DNA of 64,000 nucleotides. Source: Chrysoporthe austroafricana (lineage: Eukaryota > Ascomycota > Sordariomycetes > Diaporthales > Cryphonectriaceae). The notes under the pieces were generated by a model. That model saw only the letters and a program-made list of their open reading frames with translations, searched no databases and was not told the origin of the DNA. This document shows, in pieces, positions 46,422 through 58,675 of this stretch (positions within the stretch are counted from its first letter, which is position 1; each line of letters starts with the position of its first letter). Made by a program: the position numbers and the translations under genes. The stretch spans positions 1,614,342-1,678,341 of the forward strand of contig JYIP02000007.1 of NCBI GenBank assembly GCA_001051155.2, in the 5' to 3' direction.

Positions 46422-47400
46422 ATTTTAATAATTCTTATTCAAGAACGGTTTAATATATTTCCTTTTAAGCAATATTAAGAATATAATAGCGCTTTAAATT
46501 CTGTTTTCTTTTAGCAATTAAGCTTTTCAGGAAGGAAACCCGGTTATTTTTATTAATGAATAATTCCAGGAATAAAATATAGCTTTATACTAATAGTTTA
46601 AAGAAATTAAAAACGAAATTTTCTGCTTTAATACCTTTTAATAGGCTAAAGCTTTCAAACTTAATAAACCCGGGCCTTATAAAAATACTTGCAAGGACTT
46701 TTAAGCCTTCTTAATCCAATTCAAAGCCTATTTCAAATATTATAATATTTAATTCAGGACTATTTACGATAAAATCGATTTCGTAAGAAACCGATTCGAA
46801 AAAATAGCATTTTAGTAATAAAAGCCTATTTTTCGCGATTATTTGGATAATAATAATATATTCCGTTCCGAAAATACTAAACGCATTTTTTAGTATTATT
46901 TCAATTTCGAAAAGGCCCTTATTAAGACTTTCGGAAATCCGGACGAATAGCGCATTGCAATACGGTAATTGGAAGCATTTCGGCAAACAGGATTAGCAGC
47001 GAATTATACGGCTAAATTCAGATAAATTATTGCTTATTTCGATTACGAAAACGAGCCCTTTATAAACGCTTATTATATAAGATTTAAAGAAGAAATCAAA
47101 AACGAATTTTATAAAGAAAACCGACCCGAAAAATTCAGTAAATTCATTAATAAGGCCGTTCGTATCGATAATCGGCTTTACGAATAAAAGCAATAATAAT
47201 AAAAAAATTATAATAATACTTTTTAGTACTAACCCAATTTTAGAAAGCGCAAATTCCAATATAGTAATTCAAATAATATAGCTTATTCGGGCATAATATA
47301 TGCCGAACTTATAGAATTAAACGCTTTTATATAAGAATACTGTAAGGGAATTATTTATTACAATTGCGGCAAGAAAGGCTATATTGCCCGTAATTGCTAT
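46422..47400 (+). pseudogene. Element F gag with leader and CCHC knuckle
   Basis: Leader TTTTAATAATTCTTATTCAA abuts the LTR. Gag follows with FQAKAFKLNKPG, KDFQAFLIQFKAYFKYY and DKIDFVRNRFEK near 46640-46800, then CIFQYYFNFEKALIKTFGN and IAYFDYENEPF near 46880-47065. The knuckle at 47356-47397 reads YYNCGKKGYIARNC, with the first Cys and the His turned to Tyr. Gln codons appear as TAA/TAG. The minus-strand frames at 46711-47259 are shadows that recur in the other elements. Confidence 0.78.
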
Positions 47401-47999
47401 TAAAAGAAAAAGAAATGAGAATGGAAGCTAATTTTAGAAAGATAGGCAAATATTGCTTAATAATAGGAACCCAATTAGCTAAATAATAATATTCTATTAG
47501 AATAAGTAGCGAATTCTGATTACGGTAGCATAAGCTGGATAGCTTGCTATTAGGATTATTGCTTATTGCATTTCTCGGCAAAGGAAAATTCAGAATAATT
47601 CTTACGCAAATTTAAAAGATAAAAGCAGCTCGCTATAAGAAAAAGAGGCTTATTCTATAATACGGCTATAAATAATAGCGATTCGGATTGCTTAAGCAAT
47701 TTGCTAGATATTAAGGAAGAAAATTAAGGAAAATTCTTCTTAGAAATATATTTCGATTAGCGGTAAGAAAAGGCAATAGAAGAAGAATTTAGTATATAAG
47801 CGCTAATACTTAGCGCTATATTCGATAAAATAATATTATAAAATAAATAGCCAAATAATTTGCTAACCCAAATATTCGAAAAAGAATCTATCGAAAAAAT
47901 AAGAAGATTAATTATTTAATATATTAAATCGAATTATTCTAAAAACCGTAATTGGATAATTAAGCATACGAAAATAAAATATTTTATATATAGACTTAC

Positions 48000-50900
48000 T
48001 CTAGAAGAATTCTTTCAAAGCATCCCGTTTTAGAATAGCAAATGCGAACTTTAAGAAAATAGAAAGATCAGTTATTTATATTCTCATTATTATAAACTTG
48101 CTTGGATATATTGCGTATATTATAATTGCCAAATATATTTTAGCGAGAAAATCAAATATAATTAGTTTCCAATTAGAAAATGGAATTAATTAGTCTAATC
48201 TATTATAAAAACCCAGGAGAAATACAGAAAGGTCTTGTATATTGAATGCAATAATGCTTATATTGGATTACTTAATAATTATCTATAAAAGTATATTTAA
48301 GAAAGAACGATATAAGAATAATACTATATATCGGCATATTCTATTTATATGCAAGATAAAGTTAAAGAATAATACCGATTATAAAAAGCCGAGAAAATAA
48401 AATAGTACGCTTAAAGTCAAACAAGAAAATTAGCAAAGCAAGCAGCAAGAGAAGCTTAGAATACTCTAAAAGGGAAAGATTGCTTATAACGGGATAATAG
48501 CTAATCAGGATTACGAAATCCCTATACGCGATTATAAAGGGAAACGAGAAGCATATTATATTAAATGCATATATTAATAGGTAACGATACGGCATATTTT
48601 TGGATAGCAGCATATAAGGAAATTTTATTTCGCTAGAAATCGTTAATAAAGAATAGATTTTTTGGATATAAAAAAAAAATCCTTATAAACTTAATATTAT
48701 AAAAAGAAAAGCGATTATATATAACTTTAATATAATTAATATAGAAACTAATTATTTATTTATTTTAATTTAAGACTTTATAATAAAAACTATTTTCGAT
48801 ATTATAAATACGGCATAGCATAAATTAATCTTAAGAATACTTTAGCTTAAAGAATATAATTTTTAAATCGATTAAATTATTAGCTAAATTTTATAGGAAT
48901 AAGCCGTATTTATTGAAAAGGTTGCAATTAATAGAGAAAGGAAAGACTTAATTATTAAAAATAGTATCAGGAATATATATTCAAATAAGCTTAGATATAT
49001 CCTTAAAGCAAAAAGATTTGCCGGAATAAAAGGAAAAGTTACGAATATTTCGAACTTATAAATACGGATTAAAAGCGAATTAAGAATTCAAACGATTAGC
49101 AATTAGCAAAAAGCTGATATAGCGCAAAGCGTTATAAAAAAATATAGATTATAGAATTATAAAGAAATTTAGCTTCCAATACGAAAAGACTATAAAAAGG
49201 AATTTGGGCCAATAAACGATAAATACCCGAAATTATTAGTAATTAAGCCTCGAAAATAACGATAGGAAGCAAGCGAAACAAAATACGCTTAACAATACTT
49301 TTTATTCTTCCAAATTTCAAAAAATAAAGAAAAACCGCTATTAGAACTTAAGAACGTACTTAAAGAATATTATAGGTTCAAGAAGCTATAACAAAAGAAA
49401 TTCAATACCGGTTTACTAGAATATAGCCCTTTTAATTACGAAATTCTATTAAAAGAAAGAACGAAATTAAAGAATTACCCAATTTACAAGCTCGACTAAG
49501 CAAAGCTCGAAACATTTAGAGAATATATTAACGAAAACCTGAAAAAAGGTTATATACGGAAATTATAATTATTTGCAGAATATTCAATTCTATTTGTATT
49601 AAAGAAAAACGGCAAATTACGACTTTATATAAATTATAAATAGCTTAACGATATTATAATTAAGAATCGCTATTCCTTCCCCTTAATAAGAGAAATGCGA
49701 AATTGCTTAATTGGAACAAATTAGTTTATTATGCTCGACCTTAAGGAAAAATATTATTATATCCGAATTAAGGAAAATAATATTTGAAAAACGGTATTCA
49801 AGATTCGTTACGGATATTTCGAATACGTAATTTTACTTTTTAAACTAATTAATGCATTTGTATTTTTCTAAGAAATAATTAATAATATTTTCCGCAAATA
49901 TTTAAATATTATTATTATTATTTATTTCAATAATATCTTTATTTATTCAAAAAATTTTAAATTATATAAATAATATATATAACAAATATTTTAAACTTTA
50001 TAAAATAATAAGTTTTTAATTGAATTAAGCAAATATTATTTCTATTAGCAAAAAATCAATTATTTCGGTTATATAATAAAACTAAGCAAAATCAATATAT
50101 AAAAAAATAAAATCCAGGTAATAAAAGAATAGCTTATGCTAGAAAAAACTAAAGAAGTTAAAATATTCTTTAGCTATATTAACTTTTATTAATAGTTTAT
50201 TCGAAATTATAGCAAGATCGTACGTTTTCTTACGAACCTTACGAAAAAAGACTAAAGATTCGAATGGACTTAAAAAGCGCAAAAAGCATTCGACGAAATC
50301 AAAAAACGGGTAATATCAGAACCTATATTTTATAAAATAAACTCAAATAGACTATTTAAAATCGAAACCGATATATCAGATTATATATTAGGAAAATAGC
50401 TCGGTTAACGAAACAATTAAAGATATTTTAAGGTTATAAGCAACTTTTCGAAAAAGCTAAATAGCTCGGAATTCAATTATAGCATCCCGGATAAAGAATT
50501 AATAGCAATTGTAAAAGCATTCGAAAAATAGCAGTATTATTTGATCGGAATAAAATACTAAATTATAATATATTCCGACTATAAGAACTTAATAATATTT
50601 ATAATAATGAAAATCCTGAATAAACGATAAGTTAGATAAGCGGAATTCCTTTCGCAATTTAACTTAAAAATCGTTTATTGCAAAGGATTAGAAAACGGCA
50701 AAGCAAATATACTTAGCAAACAGTCAGACTATCAGAATATAAAACTAAAAGAATTGCAAAATATCTTTTAATAAAATAAAAATAGCAATTTTATAAATAA
50801 AATTAGAAAACTTAATACGATTATTAAGCTCTTTAATAATAGGAAAAAACTAGAAAATATAATAATTAAAAAATAAAACGAATATATTAAAAATATATAT

Positions 50901-52149
50901 AGCGTATTCGCATACGGCTATTAAGGAATTAAAGCTATTTATAAAAGAATTAAGAGGCATTAGAATTTTCCAGGCTTTAAAAGAAGGATTAAAAATATTT
51001 TACGAAAATATAATAGCTGCAAAAGGAACAAAATTAAGCATTATAAGCCTTATAAGCTATTCTAATTGCTTCTTATCCTAAAAGCAATTTGGCAATTTAT
51101 TAGCTAGAACTTTATTATTAAGCTATTTCTCTTACGAAAACTTTTAATTAAAATGCAATACGATAATATCTTAATAATAGTTTGCAAATTAAGCAAATAT
51201 GCTTATTTCTTTCTATATAAAGAAAGCAATATAGCAAAAGATTTCGTATATATATTCTTGAGAATAATTATAGCTAATTATAATATGCTTAAGGAAATTA
51301 TTTCCGATAAAAATAGAAAGTTCGTATTAAATTTCTAAATTTTATTTACGAAATTGCTCGGAATATAACAAAAAAATTTATAATATTTTATTTATAAATA
51401 AATAAATAAATAGAATAAACGAATCAAATTATCAAATAATACTTATAATATTATATAAATTACGAATAAAATAATTGAATTAATTTGCTATTATTAGCAT
51501 AATTCGCTTATAATAGCGAAAATACGAATATAATAAGGAAATTATTATTTTATGCATTCTATAAATATAACCCGATAGCCTATTATAATAAGTTATTAAG
51601 AGCAAATGCAGAAGTAATAAAGAAATGAATTAGAAAAATCAAAAAAGTTTAAAAAGAATTTCAGAAAGAACTGAAATTTGTATAAAAGAAAATAACAAAA
51701 TATGCTAATTCTAAAAAGATTAAAAGACTAATTTTATAAGAAAAGAATAAAATTTATTTTATTCGATAGAAAGAATATATCAAAACGATAAAACTTTCTT
51801 ACTTGCTAGATTATAAAAAATTAGGACTATTCAAAATCCTAAGGAAAATCTCAAATATCAATTTCGAATTAGTATTACTTTATAAAATAAGAATCTACCC
51901 AATATTCTATATCTCGCTTTTCGAACTTGCATTCAATATAGCTAAGATAAACGAATTTATACAAATCGAAACTAACGAACCGGAATACGAAATCGAATGA
52001 ATTTTCTATTACCGAAAACCGACTTAATACAGAAAATACTTAATCAAATAGAAAAAGTATTATTCGAACGAAAATAGCTAGAAACCGGTTAATAATTTAA
52101 ATAATATATAGCAAGCATTTAAGAATTATTAGAAAAGGCAATTAATTAG
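48000..52149 (+). pseudogene. Element F pol
   Basis: Linker near 48000-49400; RT from about 49420 (ILLKERTKLKNYPIYKL), core 49730-49990 with MLDLKEKYYYIRI and the catalytic box YFNNI at 49923-49937 in place of YxDD; RNase H near 50270-50760 (ETDISDYILGK, ELIAIVKAFEK); integrase H2C2 region near 51000, core 51153-51338 (SKYAYFFLYKES ... IISDKNRKF); C-terminus 51803-52000 (LGLFKILRKIS ... FYISLFELAF ... EPEYEIE) leading into a chromodomain to about 52130, where the Trp of KWKGY is a stop. All interruptions are TAA/TAG/TGA. Confidence 0.78.
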
Positions 52150-52653
52150 CTAGCCCGAAAGATAATCCGAAAAACCCAGTATAATTTCATATCTTATAGA
52201 CAAATCAATAATAAATCAATTAATATTAAGACTAAATTATTACAAAATTGTATCCAGGTTAAAAATTTCGGGAAAAGGATTTTCGGGAATTAAGATCTCT
52301 AGAACGCAACGCTCAATTTCGGCTTTACGGCATTCTTCTTCCGCCTTTTCAGCCTCTAGCTTCTCTAACTTTTCGAGATTAAATAAGCTATAACAAAATG
52401 CCTTAGCTATCTGTTCCCGCTATATCCGTTTTTATTTTCGCAATCGCATTAGCTTATTTTCCAAACCCTTAATTTTATTTTCTAGTTTCTGAAATTAATT
52501 AGATGCGAACGAAAATTCCATAGCATTAATCGGTTCTAAAATATCGCAACTCGCTTAATTATACTAAACGCACTTAAAATAACGAGATAAGTTTTGCTTA
52601 GATATTGCGCAAGTTTTTAATCCCAAGCAATTGCAATAAGAACAAAGACGTAT
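52150..52653 (-). pseudogene. Antisense accessory ORF of element F
   Basis: Exactly 504 bp on the strand opposite to pol, beginning 194 bp inside the 3' LTR with ATA in place of ATG (52653). It has the best preserved Cys cluster of its subfamily: CSYCNCLGLKTC, then SRYFKCV and ASCDI. FQKLENKIKGLENKL and LEKLEKLEAEKAEEE form the coiled coil, and PENPFPEIFNLD the tail. About ten stops, nearly all TAA/TAG. Same length and position as in B and A. Confidence 0.75.
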
Positions 52654-52846
52654 AATAATAGCGTAATAAATAATCCGAAAAATTAAAGAATTACGTTATT
52701 TGCGTTTATTAAAATAAAAATTGCTAGATTTAAGTTTCGAAATTCTATTACTTATCTTATTTAAGAAAGTATAATAGGTTATATAAATAAGCTAAGAATT
52801 ATTTACAGGAATTGTTAAGGATAATAATTGATTGGAAAAGGGATAA

Positions 52847-53340
52847 TATTATAACTTATTAAAAGAATAAAGTATGCAAAAAAAAGAATAAGAACGGATA
52901 AGCATATACGATTACAGCTTTACTTATTACTTATACTAGTTAGGATTAAGCTTATATAATAAGATCTAAAGATTTATATTAGAGCTATTAGATCCAGGAT
53001 TTGAGGATTTGCGCTAAAGCTACTAGATCCAGGATTTGGGGATTTGTGCTAGAGCTACTAGATTCAGGATTTGGAAATCGGCTATAGATCCAGCAAATCA
53101 AATACTAAAAAGCTGGATATATAAGAACGGAATATCTATTAAACAGATTATTATAACTTTTCAGTTATTAATCTAAATATCAATTGGATCCTATTATTAA
53201 TAGCTAATTTCGGTTTATAAATATTGCGAACGATAAGAGTAAATTAGTTCTAAAGCTTAAAACTATATTTAATACCGTTTTTGTTAATATAAACCCTTTA
53301 ATTTTGCAAGAATCTTAGGATTATAGCAGCATTTATAATA
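52847..53340 (+). repeat. 3' LTR of element F
   Basis: 494 bp, preceded by the polypurine tract GGAAAAGGGATAA and followed by the TSD-like ATTTT. Contains three 35-bp units at 52963-53067. Confidence 0.9.
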
Positions 53341-53345
53341 ATTTT

Positions 53346-55904
53346 ATTCGTATTAAAAAAGAATAGCAAATTATAATTTTGTATAAATTATTAATAGCTT
53401 AACGATATTACGATTAAGAATCGCTATTTTTTATTGCTAATAGGAAAAATGCAAAATCGGTTAATAAGAACGAATTAGTTTATTATATTCGATTTCAAAA
53501 AAAGATATTATTATATCTGAATTAAGGAAAACGATATTTGGAAAATAACATTTAAGATCCGTTACGAATATTTTAAATATATAATCTTATTTTTTAGACT
53601 AATTAATACGTTCGCATTTTTCCAAGAAATAATTAATAATGTCTTTTGCAAATATTTGGATATTATTATTATCGTTTATTTTAACAATATCCTTATTTAT
53701 TTAAAAGATTTTGAATTATATAAATAATATATATAATAAGTATTTTAAATTTTATAAAATAATAAGTTTTTAATTAAATTAAGTAAATGCTATTTCTATT
53801 AATAAAAAGTTAATTATTTCGGTTATATAATAGAATTTAGCAAAATTAATATATAGAAAAATAAAATTTAAATAATAAAAGAATAGCTTATACCGGAAAA
53901 AATTAAAGAAATTAGAATATTTCCCGGTTATATTAATTTTTATTAATAATTCATATGAAATTATAGCAAAATCGCATGCCCTTTTACGGATCTTACGAAA
54001 AAAAATTAAAAATTCGAATAAATATAAAAAGTATAAAAAGCATTTAACAAAATTAAAAAACAAATAATATTAGAACTTATATTTTGCGAAATAAACCCAA
54101 ATAAGCTATTTGAAATCGAAACCGATATATCGGATTACGTATTTGGAAAATAGCTTAATTAAAAGGACGATTAAGAACGCTTTAAGATTATAAGTAATTT
54201 TTCAAAAAAATTAAACGGCCCGGAATTCAATTATAGCATTCCAGATAAAGAATTAATAGCAATTATAAAAGTATTTGAGAAATAATAATATTATTTAATC
54301 GGAATCAAATATTAGATTATAATGCATTCTGATTATAAGAATTTAATAATATTTATAATAATAAAAGTTTTAAATAAATAATAAGTTAAATAAGCAGAAT
54401 TCTTTTTATAATTCGATTTAAAAATTGTTTATTGCAAAAGATTTAAAAATAGCAAAGCAAACGTATTTAGCAAACAATTAGATTATTAGGATATAGAATT
54501 TAGAAAATTCTAAAATATTTTCCGATAAGATAAGAATAGCAATTTTGTAAATAAAGCTAAGGAATTTAATACGATTATTAAAATTTCCAATAATGAAAAG
54601 AAACTAAAAAATATAATTATAGAAAAATAGAACGAATATATTAGAAATATATATAATGCATTTGCATACGGCTATTAAAGAATCAGAATTATATATAAAA
54701 GAATTAAGAAATATTGGAATTTTTTAAAATTAAGAAAAAAGATTGAAATAATCTTATAAGAATGCGATAATTGCAAGAAAAACAAAATTGAATATTATAA
54801 GCCTTATAAATTGCTTTAACTGCTTTTTATTCCGGAAGCAATTTAGCAATTTATTAGCTAGGATTTTATTATTAAGCTATTTTTTTTACGAAAACCCTTA
54901 ATTAAAATACAATACGATAGCATTTTAATAATAGTTTGCAAATTAAGTAAATATGCTTATTTTATCTTTTATAAAGAAAGCAATACGGCAAAAGATTTTA
55001 TATATATATTCTTAAGGATAATTATATCTAATTATAGCATATTTAAAGAAATTATTTCCGATAAAAATAGAAAGTTTGCATTCAATTTCTAAATTTTACT
55101 TATAAAATTATTCGGAATATAGCAAAAAATATTTATAATATTCTATTTATAAACGGATAAATAAACGGAATAAATTAATTAAATTATTAAACAATACTTA
55201 TAATATTATATAAATTATAAATAAAATAATTAGGTTAACTTGCTATTATTAATACAATTCGCATATAATAGCGCAAATATAAGCATAATAAAGAAATTAT
55301 TATTTTATATACTTTATAGCTATAATCCGATAGCCTATTATAACAAATTACTAGGAATAAATGCAAAAATAGCAGAAAAACGAATCCGGAAAATTAAGAA
55401 AGCTTAAAAAGAATTTCAGAAAGAATTGAAATTTATATAAGAGAAAATAACAAAATATGCCAATTCCAAAAAGATTAAAAGACCAATCCTATAGGAAAAG
55501 GATAAAGTTTATCTTATTCAATAAAAGGAATATATCAGAATAATAAGACCCTTTTACTTATTAGATTATAAGAAATTTAGCCTATTCAGGATTTTAAAGA
55601 AAATCTCGGATATAAATTTTGAATTTGCATTACTTTACGGAATAAAAATCTATCCGATATTCTATATTTCGCTTCTCGAATTAATATTTAGCGCAATTAA
55701 AGCAAACGAATTTATATAAATTGAAATTAATAAACTAGAATACGAAATCGAACGAATCCTTAAATATCGAAAATTAATTAAATATAAAAAATACCTGATT
55801 AAATGGAAAGAGTATTATTCGAATAAAAATAGCTAGGAATCGGTTAATAACCTGAATAATATATAGCGAGCATTCGAAAATTACTGGAAAAGATAATTAA
55901 TTTG
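53346..55904 (+). pseudogene. Element A pol, RT core to chromodomain
   Basis: Resumes in RT with LFVLKKNSK and NDITIKNRYFLLLIGKMQNRLI; the catalytic box reads VYFNNILIY at 53677-53691 (YxDD lost). RNase H near 54080-54470 (ETDISDYVFGK), integrase core near 54930-55100 (SKYAYFIFYKESNTAKDF ... IISDKNRKF), C-terminus near 55560-55740, chromodomain near 55740-55890 with KWKEYYSNKNS. Stops throughout. Pol of A ends where the antisense ORF tail begins. Confidence 0.75.
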
Positions 55905-56408
55905 CTAGTTAGAAAAAGTTTTAAAAAAACTCAAGATAGCCCTAAGCTTTATAATCAAATTAATACTAGCCCAATCGATATCAGAACCAAATTATTATAA
56001 AATAGCATTCAGATTAAAACTTTCGGGAAAGGGATTTTCGGGAATTAAAGCCTTTGCAATACGATATTCAATTTCGGCCTTGCAATACTTTTCTGCCGCC
56101 TTTTCAGCCTTTAACTTTTCTAACTTTTTAAAATTAAATAAGCTATAACGGAATGCTTTAGCTATTCGCTCTCGCTATATCCGTTTCTATTTCTGCAACC
56201 GTATTAGCTTATTTTCCAAACCTTTAATTTCGTTTTCTAGCTTCTAAAACTAATTAAATGCGAAAGAAAGTTTCGCAATATTAATCGGTTCCAGAATATC
56301 GCAATTCGATTAGTTATATTGAATATATTTAAAGTAACGAGACAAATTCTGTTTGGATATTGCATAAATCTTTAGCTTTAAACAGTCGCAATAAGAATAA
56401 GAGCGCAT
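55905..56408 (-). pseudogene. Antisense accessory ORF of element A
   Basis: 504 bp, ATG at 56408 preserved, 194 bp inside the 3' LTR, read toward pol. The N-terminus shows YCDCLKLKIYAISKQ, SRYFKYIQ and SNCDI (Cys partly Tyr); helical region with KLENEIKGLENKLIRLQK; tail LIPENPFPESFNL, then FGSDID. Nine stop codons before the final TAG, all TAA/TAG. Same length as in B and F although each copy has decayed separately. Confidence 0.75.
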
Positions 56409-56601
56409 AATAATAGCGTAATAAATAATCCGAAAAATTAAGGAATCGCATTATTTGTTTTTGTTAGAACGAAAATTAGAAAATTTAAGTTTTGAGATCT
56501 TGCTACTTATCTTGATTAAGAAGGCACGATAGGCTACCCGAATGAATTAGAGTTACTTACGGAAAATTGTTAAAAATAATAACTAATTAGAAAAGGGATA
56601 A

Positions 56602-57033
56602 TATTATAACCTAATAAGAGGATAAAGCGTATGAAAAAGAAACGGGAATCAGTTAAGCGCTTAGCTCGTAACTTTATTCGGAAAACTCTCTACTTACTTA
56701 TATAAGCTAAGGTTAAAGTTACGAAATAAAGAAGATCTGGGAATTTGTTTCAAAGCTAATAGAATTAAGATCTAAAGATCTGTTCTAAATTTAGCAAATC
56801 TAGTACTGAAAAGCTGGATATATATAAAACGGGATATTTACCGGGGATAGATTACTATAGCTTTTCAATTGTAAATCTAAATATTAATCGGCTTTTACTA
56901 TTAATAGCTATATTGGCTTATAAATATTATTAAATTAGTTTCCAGTATTTAAAGCTATACTTAATACTGTCTTTGCTAATATAAACCTTTTAATCTTATA
57001 GTTTATCCTAAGATTGCTGCAGCATTTATAATA
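56602..57033 (+). repeat. Right (3') LTR of element A
   Basis: 432 bp, equal to the left LTR 47 kb away; starts TATTATAACC after the purine tract GAAAAGGGATAA and ends TTTATAATA, followed by TSD AATAC. Confidence 0.93.
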
Positions 57034-57192
57034 AATACTGAAAGAGCAAAGCAAATAAGAATACCGAAAGCAAGATCCAGTATCGCAAAAAGCGTAAGCT
57101 AAAAAGGTTGCTAAATTAACGATAGCTAGCTTAATAATAGCTGGCTTAACAATAGCTAGCTTAACAATAACTAGCTTAATTAGCAAGCTTAT
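57034..57192 (+). pseudogene. Decayed ORF of unknown function, 3' part, with pentapeptide repeats
   Basis: Continuation of the ORF at 8791-9268 beyond element A. In phase it reads LKEQSK, a stop, EYRKQDPVSQKA, a stop, AKKVAKLTIAS and then imperfect five-residue repeats (LTIAS, LIIAG, LTIAS, LTITS), encoded by a 15-bp tandem repeat of about four copies (57118-57180, core ATAGCTAGCTTAACA). It is cut at 57193 by element G, so the true C-terminus is unknown. No family recognised. The opposite-strand frame 56935-57186 is a shadow. Confidence 0.45.
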
Positions 57193-57399
57193 TGATAGTG
57201 AACGTACTGAAATATATTATAAAGCATAATTCTCTCAAAAAAGTAAACTACGCTAAAGCCTATTAAGGCATTATATAAGCCTCCTGGTAAGGGTATAGCA
57301 TCCACTTAGTGAATTCATTGCGTATTTATTAAAAGATTTACTATAAATTTACTAGGCAAATCCATTACAAATTTATTTCGTTTATAAGTTTTGCTATTA
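57193..57399 (-). repeat. 3' LTR of element G
   Basis: 207 bp, TGATAGTGAACG ... TTGCTATTA (CTATCA after RIP); reverse-complement homologue of the 208-bp LTRs of E. The adjoining ATTGCCGGCCCTTTATAACC is the counterpart of the purine tract beside the 3' LTR of E. Confidence 0.9.
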
Positions 57400-58007
57400 A
57401 TTGCCGGCCCTTTATAACCTTTATCTATAAAAGAAGCTAACCGTTAGAGATATCTTGAGTAGCGGTAGTACGATATAATAGGATTCTAGGTTATATAGCA
57501 AGGAAAAGTATAACGGTATTATTAGACAAAAAAGATTATATAGGAAATAATAATTATTTTATAAAGCCGATTCGTATTAGAATCCTAATAGGTAAATGTA
57601 CTTATACCGGGAATTTGAATAACAAATATGCTTATACCGGGAATTAAAAGAAAACCTATTTATGCTAAAAGCTTAGAATTAATCCTCTATTACAATCGGT
57701 TTATACTTAGAGTAAATGAATATATATAATATTTATATATAATAAAGCTAGCCGATATTCAAATATATTTTAGTAATGCTTAATTATATTTACTGCCGAA
57801 ATATTTGGTATAAATATAATTAAAAACTAAAATTGCTCGTAAATATTAATAGAAAATATAGTTTTTAAATAATAGGATATTAAATAAATATAATAATAAT
57901 AAATATAAAATAAAATTATAATAGAATATATCGGTATACAAAGCTAATAGCTGTATATAATCGTTATATAGCAATATTGTAATTAGTTTTTAATATAAAT
58001 AGCTAAA

Positions 58008-58675
58008 TCTATAAATTATTAGAAAAAAACAATATTATATGCTATTAATAATATTATATCGATAAATAATAACAGTATTTATTAATTGGGAATAATTTCT
58101 TAGGTTTTAGCAATAATTTCAAAGTTTAATAAATTGCAAAAGAATATAGCAAATAGTTCTTCTTTTCCGATATAATCGCAAAAGTTAGTATAATTATAAA
58201 TATTAAGCTATAAAATCTTAACTAGCTTATACGCTTGAATATAGGACTTAAGGCCTATTATGCAATCTTAGCATTGCAAAAACTAAGTAGCATTAAAATA
58301 ATTTTTATTTTCGTTAGCTTATTTCTGAAAAGTAGCGTTAAAATTGTAATCTATATCGTTTTTAATAAAGACGATTTTAATGGCTTTGAAATCGTATTCG
58401 AAACGAAAGATTTGGTTTATAATAAAGTATAAGCCCGACCAGTTAAACAAAATAATAAGATCAAAGTCGCGGAATTAAATAACGAACTCGTATATATATT
58501 CTCTTATAGTAAAAGAGAAAAAGTATTAAATACGATTATTATGAATTCCGATAATACCGAATTTAATATTATTATGAATAGCAAAGCTATTAGCAATATA
58601 AGAATAATTAATACCGAAATTGCTTTCTTAAATAAAATTATAGCATATATACTCTTTGGATATATAAAGGGCTAG
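58008..58675 (+). pseudogene. Element G accessory antisense ORF, unknown function
   Basis: Opposite to pol of G. Frame with few TAA/TAG stops, ending TAG at 58673. The 65-codon piece 58235-58432 (IGLKAYYAILALQ ... FNKDDFNGFEIVFETKD) matches 43426-43229 of E, and NNELVYIFSYSKREKVLNTII continues the match. Start not determined. It overlaps the sense ORF end by 48 bp. No domain recognised. Confidence 0.6.

Larger units (their letters stand above)
45929..53340 (+). mobile_element. Element F: complete type I Ty3/gypsy retrotransposon inserted in A
   Basis: 7412 bp, plus strand. LTRs 493 bp (45929-46421) and 494 bp (52847-53340) starting TATTATAACC/TATTATAACT (TGTTATAACC originally) and ending TTATAATA. 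TSD ATCTT (45924-45928) versus ATTTT (53341-53345), a single C-to-T difference. Order: LTR, leader, gag with knuckle, RT, RNase H, integrase, chromodomain, antisense ORF, polypurine tract, LTR. It lies in the RT region of A, whose frame joins with correct length when F is removed. Confidence 0.9.
9269..57033 (+). mobile_element. Element A: type I Ty3/gypsy LTR retrotransposon, outermost layer of the nest
   Basis: Bounded by 432-bp direct LTRs (9269-9700 and 56602-57033) starting TGTTATAACC and ending in a RIP-changed TTATAACA, and flanked by the identical 5-bp TSD AATAC (9264-9268, 57034-57038). Its own sequence is the set 9269-10083, 24716-25036, 32333-33360, 44475-45928 and 53346-57033. Removing elements B, D, E and F with one TSD copy each leaves 7306 bp, the size of its intact relatives C and D. 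Order: LTR, gag with CCHC knuckle, pol (RT, RNase H, integrase, chromodomain), antisense ORF, LTR. All frames carry stops. Confidence 0.92.
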
